From: an uncultured Dorea sp.
GTDB lineage: Bacteria > Bacillota > Clostridia > Lachnospirales > Lachnospiraceae
NCBI GenBank assembly: GCA_900550865.1
Contig: URTM01000014.1
Coordinates: 1 to 64,000 of the forward strand
Direction: 5' to 3'
DNA length: 64,000 nucleotides
The translations under genes were made by a program, and so were the position numbers. Shown piece by piece: positions 9,247-17,956 of the stretch. Below the pieces are notes generated by a model. It searched no databases. It worked only from the letters and a program-made list of their open reading frames with translations, and had not been told where the DNA came from. The first letter of the stretch is position 1, and each line of letters opens with the position of its first letter.

Positions 9247-10785
9247 CTATTCAGCCATCAGGGTTGCTGCAAATTCTTTCATCGCCTTTGCGATCAGTCC
9301 CTTTACTTCTTCCTCAGATACACCTGCGGCTTCTTCCTGTGCAGCTGCTGTATTGCCATGAATAACGAATGATACACCATCGAAAAGGTTCGTCATACGT
9401 CCAAGGAACAGGCTTCCTTTTCCGATGATCATTGCATTTTTAATCCTTCCATTCAGGATGTCTTCTCTTGCAAATCCTACGTATGGAACCCCGGAAGGAA
9501 TGTGTCCCTGTGTCGGTGCCCATCCGGTCAGTCCATGTTCTTTGGTAAAGTTTGCAAGTTCTTTTCTGTCCAGTTCGCCTCTCTTAACAGCCAGTGCACC
9601 GATCATCTTATAGTTGGCAAGCGGTACATCTCCTGCTCCTGCCGGTTTTGTGATATCCGGATTCTGCATCTCCGGTGAGAATTTATCGATATCCGTAATC
9701 TTCATTCCTGCACGGTCAAGCGGATCTGCTACCAGACTTCCGATTACGTTCTGTGGTGCAGAACCGGTTCCAACACTGTGACGTCCAAGCATTCCAAGAT
9801 CGATCTCCGGATTCACTCCGTCATTCTCAGATACAACAACTGCAAATCCTCCCAAGCAGTCTTCCAGGATCGGAAGTCCTTTCTTTACATGATCTTTTCC
9901 GTTCATACCAAGTTTTGCAGTACAGCCTCCTGCTGTAACGACAACTGTCTTATATGCGCCTGCTTTTACCAGTGCGGCAGCCTCGATCAGTGCATGTGTC
10001 GGTGCTGCACAGAATCCTCTGGCATCTGATCCGGTTGCATTGACAAGACCTGCCACCTCTGCTGCCGCCTTCGCAAAGTTACCGCCGCCTCTCTGGTTCA
10101 TATCCCCGCAAGCTTCTTCCGCACAGTCAATTACATACTCAACATCTGATTTGTCAATTCCTGCGTTCTTCACAGCATAGAGAAGAGCCAGTACGCTGGA
10201 AGCCTTACTCATAAGATTTTCATGCATCACATGAGAAGACAGGTTCCCATCAATGTCATGTGCCGGTTTTACACAGCCCACTAACTGATGTTCAAAATAT
10301 AATGGTTCCGCATGATCTTCGCTGATCAGCGTTTCGATCTCAGAAAGTTCTACCCCTTCATGGATTTTTTCAACTATGTCATCAGAGATCACCGGATCTT
10401 TGGCAAATGCTTCTTTATATTTTTCAACAAATGCTTTGTCCAGTCTCACTACTTCGAACATATCACATGCCTGTACCAGAAGTAAGAATTCTTCTTCCGG
10501 CATGATCTCTCCATATTTTCCGTAACGTTCTGCCCCTTCTTTTTTCTTGTCATAATACGGGAATTCTATTGCGGCAAGTTCATCCGGATGTGCATTACCG
10601 ATATAAGTCTGGTTCGGCCAGTAAGACACTGCCTCTTCATAAGAACGGAGATGCTCCGGTACTGCTTTTAAATATTCCGAATCCGGATTCACAACTCTTT
10701 CTGTTGTCTGTGTTGTTCCGTTGTATAAAACCATATCTGGTGTATGTACTAATACATAACTTGCCCCTTTAATTACACTGTTCAT
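9247..10785 (-). CDS. grdC: Glycine reductase component C, beta subunit
   Basis: Beta subunit of protein C, related to beta-ketoacyl-ACP synthase III/thiolase folds. It takes the two-carbon unit from selenoprotein A and passes it to GrdD. The 512 aa match family length, starting MNSVIKGASYVLVHTPDM. Thiolase-like features are visible: YVIDCAEEACGDMNQRGGG, GFCAAPTHALIEAAALV with a cysteine/histidine, and a glycine-rich GHIPSGVPYVGFA. ATG 10785 follows AAAGGTGG. It is separated from grdA by 114 bp containing a terminator-like hairpin. No clear promoter of its own is visible, so expression may depend on read-through. Confidence 0.94.
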   Translation of the reverse strand: MNSVIKGASYVLVHTPDMVLYNGTTQTTERVVNPDSEYLKAVPEHLRSYEEAVSYWPNQTYIGNAHPDELAAIEFPYYDKKKEGAERYGKYGEIMPEEEFLLLVQACDMFEVVRLDKAFVEKYKEAFAKDPVISDDIVEKIHEGVELSEIETLISEDHAEPLYFEHQLVGCVKPAHDIDGNLSSHVMHENLMSKASSVLALLYAVKNAGIDKSDVEYVIDCAEEACGDMNQRGGGNFAKAAAEVAGLVNATGSDARGFCAAPTHALIEAAALVKAGAYKTVVVTAGGCTAKLGMNGKDHVKKGLPILEDCLGGFAVVVSENDGVNPEIDLGMLGRHSVGTGSAPQNVIGSLVADPLDRAGMKITDIDKFSPEMQNPDITKPAGAGDVPLANYKMIGALAVKRGELDRKELANFTKEHGLTGWAPTQGHIPSGVPYVGFAREDILNGRIKNAMIIGKGSLFLGRMTNLFDGVSFVIHGNTAAAQEEAAGVSEEEVKGLIAKAMKEFAATLMAE

Positions 10786-10830
10786 TGGTTATCCACCTTT
10801 CCATTTACCTCAAAATAAATACCCTGAAAT

Positions 10831-10880
10831 TTAGAAAAAGGACAGTCCCTGTAGGAACACAACGGACCTGTCCTTTTCAT
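10831..10880 (-). terminator. Terminator-like hairpin between grdA and grdC
   Basis: 10-bp stem AAAAGGACAG / CTGTCCTTTT (10836-10845 with 10868-10877), followed on the minus strand by CTTTTTCTAAATTTC. It lies inside the cluster and may set a lower dose of grdCD than of grdA. Confidence 0.65.
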
Positions 10881-10899
10881 TCGTATGAGAAACTTCGGA

Positions 10900-11361
10900 C
10901 TATAACTGATCTCTGATAGCCTGCATCTCAGAAATGATATCATCAACATCTAATACCATTTCCATCATGCTTACCTGCTCATCATAAACCGCTTCGTCAA
11001 ACTCTTCTTTCATCTCTGGTTCGCATACGTGATATACCGTGAGTCCAAGCTGGACCCCTGTCAATGGACCTGCGAAAGTAGGATCGCCTAAAGTTACAGT
11101 CTCAGCTGCAAGACCTGCAGCCTCTCCTTCTGCTGCACCAAGAACTACTACCAAGTTCTCTGCACCATATTCTTCAGCGAATTCTTTTACTCTCTTCTGG
11201 TTTTCCAGATCCATTGCGCCTGCGCTCGTTCAGACGAAACATTCCGTAGATGAGAATACGATCTCAGCACCTGCAGTTTTTACACATTCTGCGATAGCCG
11301 GTCCCGGAATTCCATCACGGTCTCCGATAATTATTGCTTTTTTCCCTTCTAAAATAGCCAT
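10900..11361 (-). CDS. grdA: Glycine/sarcosine/betaine reductase component A (selenoprotein)
   Basis: Small carrier selenoprotein whose selenocysteine takes the carboxymethyl group from substrate-specific component B and hands an acetyl unit to component C, with oxidation of a nearby cysteine. It reads as 153 aa only if UGA at 11230-11232 is selenocysteine 44, in the diagnostic context ECFV-U-TSAGAMDLENQ. The downstream part alone would start at the Met in GAMDLENQ, a truncated call. ATG 11361 (MAILEGKKAIIIGDRDGIPG) follows a GGAG ribosome site. A small stem TCTGG / CCAGA lies ~20 bases after the UGA and may belong to a SECIS element. It is reduced by the thioredoxin pair encoded upstream. 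Confidence 0.97.
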
Positions 11362-11437
11362 AATTACGATCTCCTTTCTTTTTATTTAAACCTTATCAAG
11401 GTCATTCATCTATGATTTAGAAATTACCTCTCTGGAA

Positions 11438-11755
11438 TCAGATATATTTCTTAATCATTGCTTCAATTGCTTCAGCTGTACAATCATCTTTTACCAGCTC
11501 TTCTACTTTTTCCCCATCTTTATAGATTGCCATTACAGGAAGTCCAAGAACTTTCTGGGCAATTGCAAGACGGCGTGCTTTTGTTGTGTTTAATGATGTG
11601 AATTTGAGCTTATCCCCATAAGTATCTGCAAATTCATGTACCTTCGGCATCAGTGCCTGACAAGGAACGCATCCATCTCCATAAAAGTCAACAAATACAT
11701 AACCTTCTGCTTTTAATACTTCTTCTTCAAACGTAGTCTTATCTACATCTATCAT
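11438..11755 (-). CDS. trxA: Thioredoxin of glycine reductase cluster, CVPC active site
   Basis: Small redox protein thought to re-reduce the selenenylsulfide of GrdA. The 105 aa have a thioredoxin fold with active site GDGCVPCQ (C29, C32) instead of the classic WCGPC. The GCVPC form is known from thioredoxins linked to amino-acid reductases such as that of E. acidaminophilum. The cis-proline region GLPVMAIYKDG is present. It sits between trxB and grdA in the same orientation, with gaps of 73 and 76 bp. A conventional WCGPC thioredoxin is encoded separately at 52.6 kb, which supports a dedicated role here. The ribosome site is an AAAGGAGG run before ATG 11755. Confidence 0.9.
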   Translation of the reverse strand: MIDVDKTTFEEEVLKAEGYVFVDFYGDGCVPCQALMPKVHEFADTYGDKLKFTSLNTTKARRLAIAQKVLGLPVMAIYKDGEKVEELVKDDCTAEAIEAMIKKYI

Positions 11756-11828
11756 GTCTGTTTTCCTCCTTTTATATAATATTCTTAATCCGGTTAAACT
11801 CCGGAGTTTCTCCTAAAAGAACATCTCT

Positions 11829-12773
11829 TTAGAAATAATCTGACATGCTTCTTTCAACCTGGACCGCAGCAATCGCACCATCTGCCGCCGCAGTCACTAC
11901 CTGGCGGAGACTCTTTACACGCACATCGCCGGCTGCGTATACACCTGGGATATTGGTATGCATATCTGCATCGGTCTTAATGTATCCTCTTTCATCCATG
12001 TCAATGACGCCTTCAAAGATCTTTGTATTCGGCACCGTTCCGATAAATCCGAACAGCCCGAACATTCCGTCTTCCGGATCTGCTTCGACTTTTGTTACTT
12101 CTCCGGTCTTAACATTCTTCACATACATTGCCTGAAGGATGTCGTCACCTTCCAGTTCTTCTACGACACTGTCCCACATAAAGAAAAGCTTCGGATTCTT
12201 GAATGCTTTTTCCTGAATTGATTTTGCAGCCCGCAGTTCATCTCTTCTGTGAATGATCGTAACTTTTCTTGCGAATTTTGTCAGATACATAGCCTCTTCT
12301 ACCGCGGAATCCCCACCGCCGACTACATATACTTCAAAATCTTCAAAAAAGTTCGCATCACATGTTGCACAATAAGAAACACCTTTTCCCCTAAACTGTC
12401 CTTCTCCTTTGCATCCGATCGGTCTTGCATGTGCGCCCGTTGCAATGATCACATTTTTTCCGCGATATTCATTCTTTTCGCTCTTAAGAACCTTAACCTC
12501 TCCTTCAAGTTCTACTTCTTTGATCATATCGGATACTCTTTTTGCCCCGAATTTTTCTGCCTGCTCTGTCATTCTTGCAATCAGGGATGGTCCGGATTCC
12601 CCTTCTACAATCTGACCCGGATAATTTTCAATCTCGTCAGTAATTGCGATCTGACCTCCATCCTGACCTTTTTCGATGATCAGAACATTGAGCCGGCTTC
12701 TTCCTGCATACAGCCCCGCCGCCAGACCGGCAGGACCTGCACCTAGAATGATAACGTCATAAATCTCACTCAT
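11829..12773 (-). CDS. trxB: Thioredoxin reductase
   Basis: FAD- and NADPH-type disulfide reductase supplying electrons to thioredoxin. The 314 aa show the FAD-binding GAGPAGLAAG at residues 11-20, redox-active C135-A-T-C138 (SYCATCDANFF), the nucleotide-binding GGGDSAVEEA, and the C-terminal FAD motif YAAGDVR. Its place within the grd cluster, between grdB and trxA, indicates that it drives the GrdA reduction cycle. It begins 33 bp after grdB. The whole protein is intact and typical. Confidence 0.95.
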   Translation of the reverse strand: MSEIYDVIILGAGPAGLAAGLYAGRSRLNVLIIEKGQDGGQIAITDEIENYPGQIVEGESGPSLIARMTEQAEKFGAKRVSDMIKEVELEGEVKVLKSEKNEYRGKNVIIATGAHARPIGCKGEGQFRGKGVSYCATCDANFFEDFEVYVVGGGDSAVEEAMYLTKFARKVTIIHRRDELRAAKSIQEKAFKNPKLFFMWDSVVEELEGDDILQAMYVKNVKTGEVTKVEADPEDGMFGLFGFIGTVPNTKIFEGVIDMDERGYIKTDADMHTNIPGVYAAGDVRVKSLRQVVTAAADGAIAAVQVERSMSDYF

Positions 12774-12806
12774 TTTACGTTATATCTCCTTCTATATTCA
12801 CATGTA

Positions 12807-14117
12807 CTATTCAAAAATTTTCTGTCCGTCAACTTCCGTAGTCAAAGCTTCCAGAGCTTTTTCTACGATTCCACGGCGTAATTTCTTTTCTTCTTCCTGA
12901 TCCAGTGCCGGATTACCGAGTGGATGTGGAATAGCGATCGCCGGTACGATTCTATTTGCACCAACTGTCATAGAAATCGGAGTAACTGTACAGATATGTA
13001 CAACAGGAATTCCTGCTCTTTCGATTTCTTTTACCATCGTTGCACCGCAACGAGTACAGGTACCTCAGGTGGAGGTCAGGATAACGGCATCTACTCCGTC
13101 AGCCTTTAATTTCTGTGAATACTCTGCTGCAAATGCTTTTGCGGATGCTACAGATGTTCCATTTCCTACAGTTGTATAGAACAGATGATGTAATTCCCCG
13201 ATCACACCCTCTTTTTCCATATCACGAAGTACATCGACAGGAAGTACACGGTCAGGATCTGCATTTGCATATACCGGATCGTATCCTCCGTGTGCAGTCT
13301 CATAAGTTTCCTCTGTAAGATCCATAACACCTGCAATATCATATTCTCCATAATGTGAAGCACTTGAGCTTTCAATATGGTCCGGATTTCCCTTTGGAAC
13401 GATACCACCGGATGTGACCAGTGCAATCTTTGCATGTGCGAGATCTTTTACTGCCGGATTTGGCTCTACCCTGTCAAAGTCAGGCATCGGATACTCTGTC
13501 ACATATGGTTTATCATTTAGTTTCTTGATCAGCATCTTAACGGCACGTTTAGATCCTCTTTCTTTTTCGAAGAAGTTTACACGTACACCATTTGGGATAT
13601 ATCCTTCTTCTGCAGATGAACCGATTTTTTCTCCTTTTGCCAGTTTCACTGCCAACGGAGCAAGTTTCTTCACTGCATCCCTCATACCTGCCGCACTGTT
13701 CTTTGTTGAGATCATGTAGACATCATTCTTGAACATATCTGCTCCAGGGTTTTCTACATACATACCTGTAACTGCAGGAATTCCAAGTTCCTCCTGAACA
13801 GCTGCCGCAATTGTACCGCAAGCCACACCATAACGTCCTGCATTGAATGCCGGTCCTGCAATAAATACATCCGGTGCCTGCTCTTTTACCATTGCAAGAA
13901 TATCTGCTTTTGCTTTTTCAAGGTTCTCATTGAAGTAAGAATCTCCGCAAATAACTGTTGCAATAATCTCTGCTTCATCTTTAAAATTCTGTGTCAGTGC
14001 CAGACCAGGTCCTACAACTTCCCCAACACGAATTTCTGCAGGATAGTCTGCTTTTTCCTCTCCACCAATCTGTGCAAAGAACTGGTTGATATAATGAACT
14101 ACTTTTATCTTAGACAT
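12807..14117 (-). CDS. grdB: Glycine reductase component B, selenocysteine-containing gamma subunit
   Basis: Substrate-specific protein B subunit that, with the GrdE pyruvoyl subunits, binds glycine and transfers its carboxymethyl group to GrdA. The reading is 436 aa with UGA at 13065-13067 decoded as selenocysteine 351, in the context VILTST-U-GTCTRCGATMVKE. Without recoding it splits into a 350-aa front piece and a 76-aa tail. A 6-bp hairpin with a GGU loop lies 12 bases after the UGA, a good bacterial SECIS candidate. ATG 14117 starts MSKIKVVHYINQFFAQIGGEE, the family start. It lies 18 bp after grdE. Confidence 0.97.
13038..13067 (-). promoter_or_regulatory. Candidate SECIS hairpin of grdB
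   Basis: Immediately after the UGA (13065-13067) and a 12-base spacer comes CGTTGC-GGT-GCAACG (13038-13052), a perfect 6-bp stem with a GGU apical loop. Bacterial SECIS elements lie within about 40 bases after the UGA and need a guanine in the apical loop; both conditions are met. Confidence 0.65.
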
Positions 14118-14135
14118 ATTCTTATCCTCCCTCTT

Positions 14136-15416
14136 CTATCTTGCACTCAGTTTATTGAAACCTGTCTCATTTGTTGCACCTGTGATTACCTGAAGTTCTA
14201 CTTCCAGAGATCCGTCCTCACGCAGTGTCTCTTCACTTGCTCCGGCAATCTTTGTCACATAATCCAAAGTTCCAATTACTTTATCAAGTTTTGGCAGGAT
14301 AACAACTTCATTTGCATTACCACCTGTTACAACCGCATCTGCTGCCACATCTGCGTCCGCAAGAGACTGTGATTTTCCATCACGTCCGGCATACTCATCT
14401 GTAATAATTACAGTCTTGATGCCTTCTGCTTCGATCTTCTTACAGTTCATAATAAGGTCTGTATCCGGATTACCAAATCCTTCCTGTGATACGATAACGC
14501 CATCCAGATCTAACATCTTACACAGTTTTGCTGTCCAGTCAGAAGATCTTTCTTTATCTGCAAGGTATACATTTTCATTTGTAATGATCTGACATACGAA
14601 GTTCAGTGTCTTTCCATGTTCTTCAAACAGATCATGGACAACCGGATTATTCTCATGTACATAAGTAGGATTCTTATCACATGCGGATACACAGTTACCG
14701 GAAACGATGGCCCCGTCCATGATCTCTGTAGGGCTTAAGATTGTAGGAAGTGTCTTCTTTGCATCCACTCCGTATACATAAGTGTCATGTAAGAGTCCCT
14801 GGCTTTGAAGCATCTGGACATATGCAACTCTCGGAAGATCCGGATACTGTGTGATTCCTTCTTTGATTCCGCATGTCTCATATACTTTTATCTCATCCGG
14901 TGTAAGCTCACGCGCTAATTCCCCAATGTAAGCTGCTACTCGGAATCCGGCAAACCGGACTGCTTTTTCATATTCATGCTGCTTGATACCTTCTACAGGT
15001 TCACATACCATAACTAGATTCAACGTCTTTGAAAATGGTGTGTAATCTGCTCCAGGTCCTGTCATGTCAATGATACCTTCCTGGAATCCAACGATTCTTC
15101 CCGCTGTTACGACAGCCATACCTTTTAATGCGTATGTCTTTCCTGATCCAACGGTATCCACCTTTGAAATAATTCCCGGAAATACACCACCTTTTCCTTC
15201 TACCTTTACTCTCGGCTCGATTACATCTTTTACCGGTGTGATTCTTACAGATTCTCCCGGTCTTGCAATATCAAATGTAGCTTCCTGAATATGCTCATCT
15301 TCTAATGCAATGGCTTTCACTGCTCCTTTATCTACATACAGGATTCCATCTTCAATCTTTGATGTATCCGCAAACTGGATATCCTTAATGTAAATATTCC
15401 CCATTTCTAATCTCAC
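14136..15416 (-). CDS. grdE: Glycine reductase component B proprotein (alpha/beta subunits)
   Basis: Proprotein cleaved at an internal cysteine to give two subunits of protein B, one with an N-terminal pyruvoyl group that forms a Schiff base with glycine. The cleavage site is visible as SGNCVSACDKNP with Cys at residue 242, the position described for E. acidaminophilum GrdE. The 426 aa are full length. The start is a GTG at 15416 (MRLEMGNIYIKDIQF) eight bases after GGAGG; the next in-frame ATG lacks such spacing. It is followed after 18 bp by grdB. Confidence 0.95.
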   Translation of the reverse strand: MRLEMGNIYIKDIQFADTSKIEDGILYVDKGAVKAIALEDEHIQEATFDIARPGESVRITPVKDVIEPRVKVEGKGGVFPGIISKVDTVGSGKTYALKGMAVVTAGRIVGFQEGIIDMTGPGADYTPFSKTLNLVMVCEPVEGIKQHEYEKAVRFAGFRVAAYIGELARELTPDEIKVYETCGIKEGITQYPDLPRVAYVQMLQSQGLLHDTYVYGVDAKKTLPTILSPTEIMDGAIVSGNCVSACDKNPTYVHENNPVVHDLFEEHGKTLNFVCQIITNENVYLADKERSSDWTAKLCKMLDLDGVIVSQEGFGNPDTDLIMNCKKIEAEGIKTVIITDEYAGRDGKSQSLADADVAADAVVTGGNANEVVILPKLDKVIGTLDYVTKIAGASEETLREDGSLEVELQVITGATNETGFNKLSAR

Positions 15417-15488
15417 GATCTTTTCCTCCTTTTTTCATCTTCTTTTATAAAACGCTGCCCGTTTTACAACCTCTTTTATCACTGTCTT

Positions 15489-15869
15489 CTACCAGACATC
15501 CGCAGACGCCAGTCCGCTCTCTAATAAAGTCCAGTCAACCAATTGAAAATCCTTATAAACTTCTTCTTTGTAATACTTACTTTTATCTTGAAATTTCTGA
15601 CATACCAGAATCGCATTTTCAATCAATCTGACAGATTCCCCATCCACCTTCTCCTTTCTCTCAGATATCAGCACAGATTTATACGGTGTTTCCTTTGGTT
15701 TTACACTTCCTGATAATGGATGTGTCAATAATCTGTGACCTTCGTAAATTCTGTCCCTTACTACCTTCAGAAGTTCTTCATAAGAGAGTTCCAGATAGAT
15801 TACCTCATGTGTATCATCCAGCCTGGATCGTACAAGCGGATTATTTGTGATCACCATATACTTACTCAT
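15489..15869 (-). CDS. grdX: GrdX family protein
   Basis: Protein of unknown biochemical role that is a regular first gene of glycine, sarcosine and betaine reductase clusters. The 126 aa begin MSKYMVITNNPLVRSRLDD and contain an HPLSGSVKPKETPYKSVL segment typical of the family. There is no signal peptide or membrane segment, so it is probably cytosolic. It is the first gene after the glycine riboswitch and terminator, 72 bp upstream of grdE, which makes it the leader gene of the riboswitch-controlled operon. Confidence 0.88.
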   Translation of the reverse strand: MSKYMVITNNPLVRSRLDDTHEVIYLELSYEELLKVVRDRIYEGHRLLTHPLSGSVKPKETPYKSVLISERKEKVDGESVRLIENAILVCQKFQDKSKYYKEEVYKDFQLVDWTLLESGLASADVW

Positions 15870-15910
15870 TCATGTCCATCCTCTCTTATGTTATTTCAAC
15901 CAGCCTTAGA

Positions 15911-16130
15911 AAATAAAAAGGACGTCCCACGCCAATTACTGCGTTCAAACGTCCTTTTCTGTCTTTCGTCCTGTTAAATCTAATTCCTCTTACAGTACAA
16001 GATTCAGAATGTAGTCCCTTTCTCCGTCCTTTTGCCTGAAAGTTTCGTCCGGTTTTTCCCCATTTTTTCGATACCGGTTTGCCTCTTCGGCGGCTGCCCT
16101 GGCAGCTCTCTCTTGAGAAATATCATCCCA
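15911..16130 (-). ncRNA. Glycine riboswitch with expression-platform terminator
   Basis: On the minus strand the conserved glycine aptamer blocks appear in order: a GAGAG helix start (~16110-16125), GCCGAAGAGGCAAA (GCCGAAG at 16085-16091), then GAAACTTTCAGGCAAAAGGAC (core at 16026-16041). Only one full aptamer is seen; the linker to 15960 has no second GCCGAAG block. Downstream is a terminator with a 10-bp stem AAAAGGACGT / ACGTCCTTTT (15916-15925 with 15949-15958) and a TTTTTATTTTCT tail. Glycine riboswitches are usually ON switches, which fits induction of glycine reductase by glycine. Confidence 0.92.
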
Positions 16131-16180
16131 CTCTTCTTTTCAGTTATAGAAAATTTTTATATCATTTATTTTCTTCCTCT

Positions 16181-16209
16181 ATATTACATCATTGTTACTT
16201 ATATTGCAA
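16181..16209 (-). promoter_or_regulatory. Promoter of grdX operon
   Basis: Minus-strand TTGCAA (16204-16209) and TAATAT (16181-16186), 17 bp apart. A transcript from here would begin about 50 bases before the glycine aptamer. Confidence 0.55.
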
Positions 16210-16335
16210 TACTTTATCTTTTTTTATCTTTTTTTAGTTGTTTTGAACAATTATGTAATCTGCTTTTTGTATATTTTTCTATTTTCCCTCCGTTTTTCGT
16301 TTTCACTTATTCATTATTCACAAAGTCTTTTTTCT

Positions 16336-17709
16336 TTATTTTACTTTTTTATTTTTTAAGAAATTATGATAGTAATCGTCATGCAATTCTTTCATCTGGC
16401 TGCTCAGGAAGAACAATGCAAGAATATTAGGAATTACCATCAATGAATTGAAACAGTCTGCCATATTCCATACCAAATCAACCTGTGCAAGTGAACCTAA
16501 CAATACACAGAGCGAAACCAGAACCGCATACGGCTTTACTGCATTTTTTCCAAATAAATATTTCACATTGGCCTGCCCAAAGAAATACCATCCGATAATC
16601 GTCGAAAATGCGAAAAAGAACATACAGATTGCAATAAATACATTACCGAATTTTCCGAATACACTCGAAAATGCATACTGGCTGAGCGCTGTACCTGTAA
16701 GCCCTGTCGGAATCGACTGTGTTGTAATAATCACCAGTGCCGTCAGATTCAGAATTACAAAGGTATCAATGAATACACCGATCATTGCTACAAATCCCTG
16801 CTCTACCGGATGTTCTACTTTCGCTACCGCATGTGCGTGAGGCGTCGATCCCATACCTGCTTCATTCGAGAACAGTCCTCTTGCCACACCTTTTGTGAGT
16901 GCAAGCTTTACCGTTGCTCCCACTGCTCCGCCACTGACTGCAGACGGTTTAAAAGCACCTACAACGATAGAATAAAATGCATATGGGATTTCTTTAAAGT
17001 TTGCAAAGATTACAATCAGTGATCCGATAATATAAAAACATGCCATGATTGGAACAATCGTCTCTGTAACTTTTGCAATTCTGGAAATTCCTCCGACAAA
17101 TACAAACAATGCGATAACCGCTATAATGATCCCCACCACTATCTGTGGTATACCAAATGCAGTATGAAATGCTGACGCTATCGAGTTGGACTGTACCGCA
17201 TTTCCCATAAATCCCAGTGCAAAAATGATCAGAACAGAAAAGACAGCTGCCAGGATTTTTCCAAAAGTACCTTTGAAAGCCGCCTGGATATAATAAACCG
17301 GTCCGCCTGTTACATGCCCGTCTTTTCCTACATGCTTATATTTCTGAGCCATAATAGCTTCTCCGAAAATGGTCGCCATTCCAAGAAATGCCGCAATCCA
17401 CATCCAGAAAATCGCTCCCGGTCCGCCTATTGCCAATGCTGTTGCCGCTCCTGCAATATTCCCCGTTCCTACCTGTGCTGCAATAGCCGTTGCAAGTGCC
17501 TGAAATGATGACATACCGTCTTTTCCCGCCGTTCCTTTTTTCGAAAACAGTCCGCCAAACGTTCTTTTCCACCCGGCCTTAAATCCCCGTATCTGGATAA
17601 ATCCGAGCCGGATCGTAAATATAACACCTCCTCCTAACAGCAGAATGATCAAAATATAATCTGCCAGATAATGCTGAATCAGTAATACGATATTATTCAG
17701 TTTATCCAA
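16336..17709 (-). CDS. Sodium:alanine/glycine symporter family protein (AgcS/AlsT)
   Basis: Integral membrane amino-acid:Na+ symporter, probably importing glycine or alanine. The 457 aa have about 11 hydrophobic segments and the family motifs GTGNIAGAATALAIGGPGAIFWMW near residue 80, GGPVYYIQAAF and FSNEAGMGSTPHAHA. It lies directly upstream of the grdX promoter and downstream of glyQS, with its own promoter, so context supports glycine as substrate (inference). ATG 17709 follows a GGAGG-type site. The C-terminus is Lys-rich. A paralogue of different context is encoded at 55.7-57.1 kb. Confidence 0.9.
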   Translation of the reverse strand: MDKLNNIVLLIQHYLADYILIILLLGGGVIFTIRLGFIQIRGFKAGWKRTFGGLFSKKGTAGKDGMSSFQALATAIAAQVGTGNIAGAATALAIGGPGAIFWMWIAAFLGMATIFGEAIMAQKYKHVGKDGHVTGGPVYYIQAAFKGTFGKILAAVFSVLIIFALGFMGNAVQSNSIASAFHTAFGIPQIVVGIIIAVIALFVFVGGISRIAKVTETIVPIMACFYIIGSLIVIFANFKEIPYAFYSIVVGAFKPSAVSGGAVGATVKLALTKGVARGLFSNEAGMGSTPHAHAVAKVEHPVEQGFVAMIGVFIDTFVILNLTALVIITTQSIPTGLTGTALSQYAFSSVFGKFGNVFIAICMFFFAFSTIIGWYFFGQANVKYLFGKNAVKPYAVLVSLCVLLGSLAQVDLVWNMADCFNSLMVIPNILALFFLSSQMKELHDDYYHNFLKNKKVK

Positions 17710-17764
17710 AGTCTTTCCTCCTTACTTATAGATTTTATGAATGATGAATTAAGTGTTTTCTATA

Positions 17765-17793
17765 AATATACTCTTTCATTTATTTTAAATCAA
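17765..17793 (-). promoter_or_regulatory. Promoter of AgcS-type symporter gene
   Basis: TTGATT (17788-17793) and TATATT (17765-17770) on the minus strand with 17-bp spacing. No riboswitch motif was found in the 55-base leader. Confidence 0.55.
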
Positions 17794-17860
17794 TATTTTA
17801 TTTTATATTTTATTTTTTTGTACATTATGCACAAATCAATTTCTACATACCTGCATATAT

Positions 17861-17923
17861 AAAAAAAGACCGTGAAACCGCCATGCATGCACTTTGGCAT
17901 ACATAGCCGATTCCACGGTCTCT
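17861..17923 (-). terminator. Terminator of glyQS
   Basis: Long hairpin whose base is AGACCGTG / CACGGTCT, with a further GC-rich inner stem, ending in TTTTTTT on the minus strand (17861-17867 are A on plus). Confidence 0.85.
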
Positions 17924-17956
17924 TGTTTTATCTCTTATGCTTCAATTTTCTGATTC

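Noticed and set aside
10900..11214. Short GrdA starting at an internal Met, or grdA as a pseudogene
   Set aside because: The reading frame continues upstream through a UGA in the exact selenocysteine context, with a proper start at 11361.
12807..13037. Separate 76-aa ORF after a 350-aa GrdB (apparent nonsense mutation)
   Set aside because: The UGA is at the conserved selenocysteine position and is followed by a SECIS-like hairpin.
15960..16020. Second glycine aptamer in tandem
   Set aside because: No second GCCGAAG or CAGGCAAAAGGAC block is present between the first aptamer and the terminator.
16096..16125. GGCTGCCCTGGCAGC as a member of the dispersed repeat family
   Set aside because: It is explained by a helix of the glycine aptamer and lacks the second repeat core.
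16032..16430. Plus-strand 132-aa ORF
   Set aside because: It is antisense to the glycine riboswitch and T-rich intergenic DNA; hydrophobic composition comes from poly-T runs.
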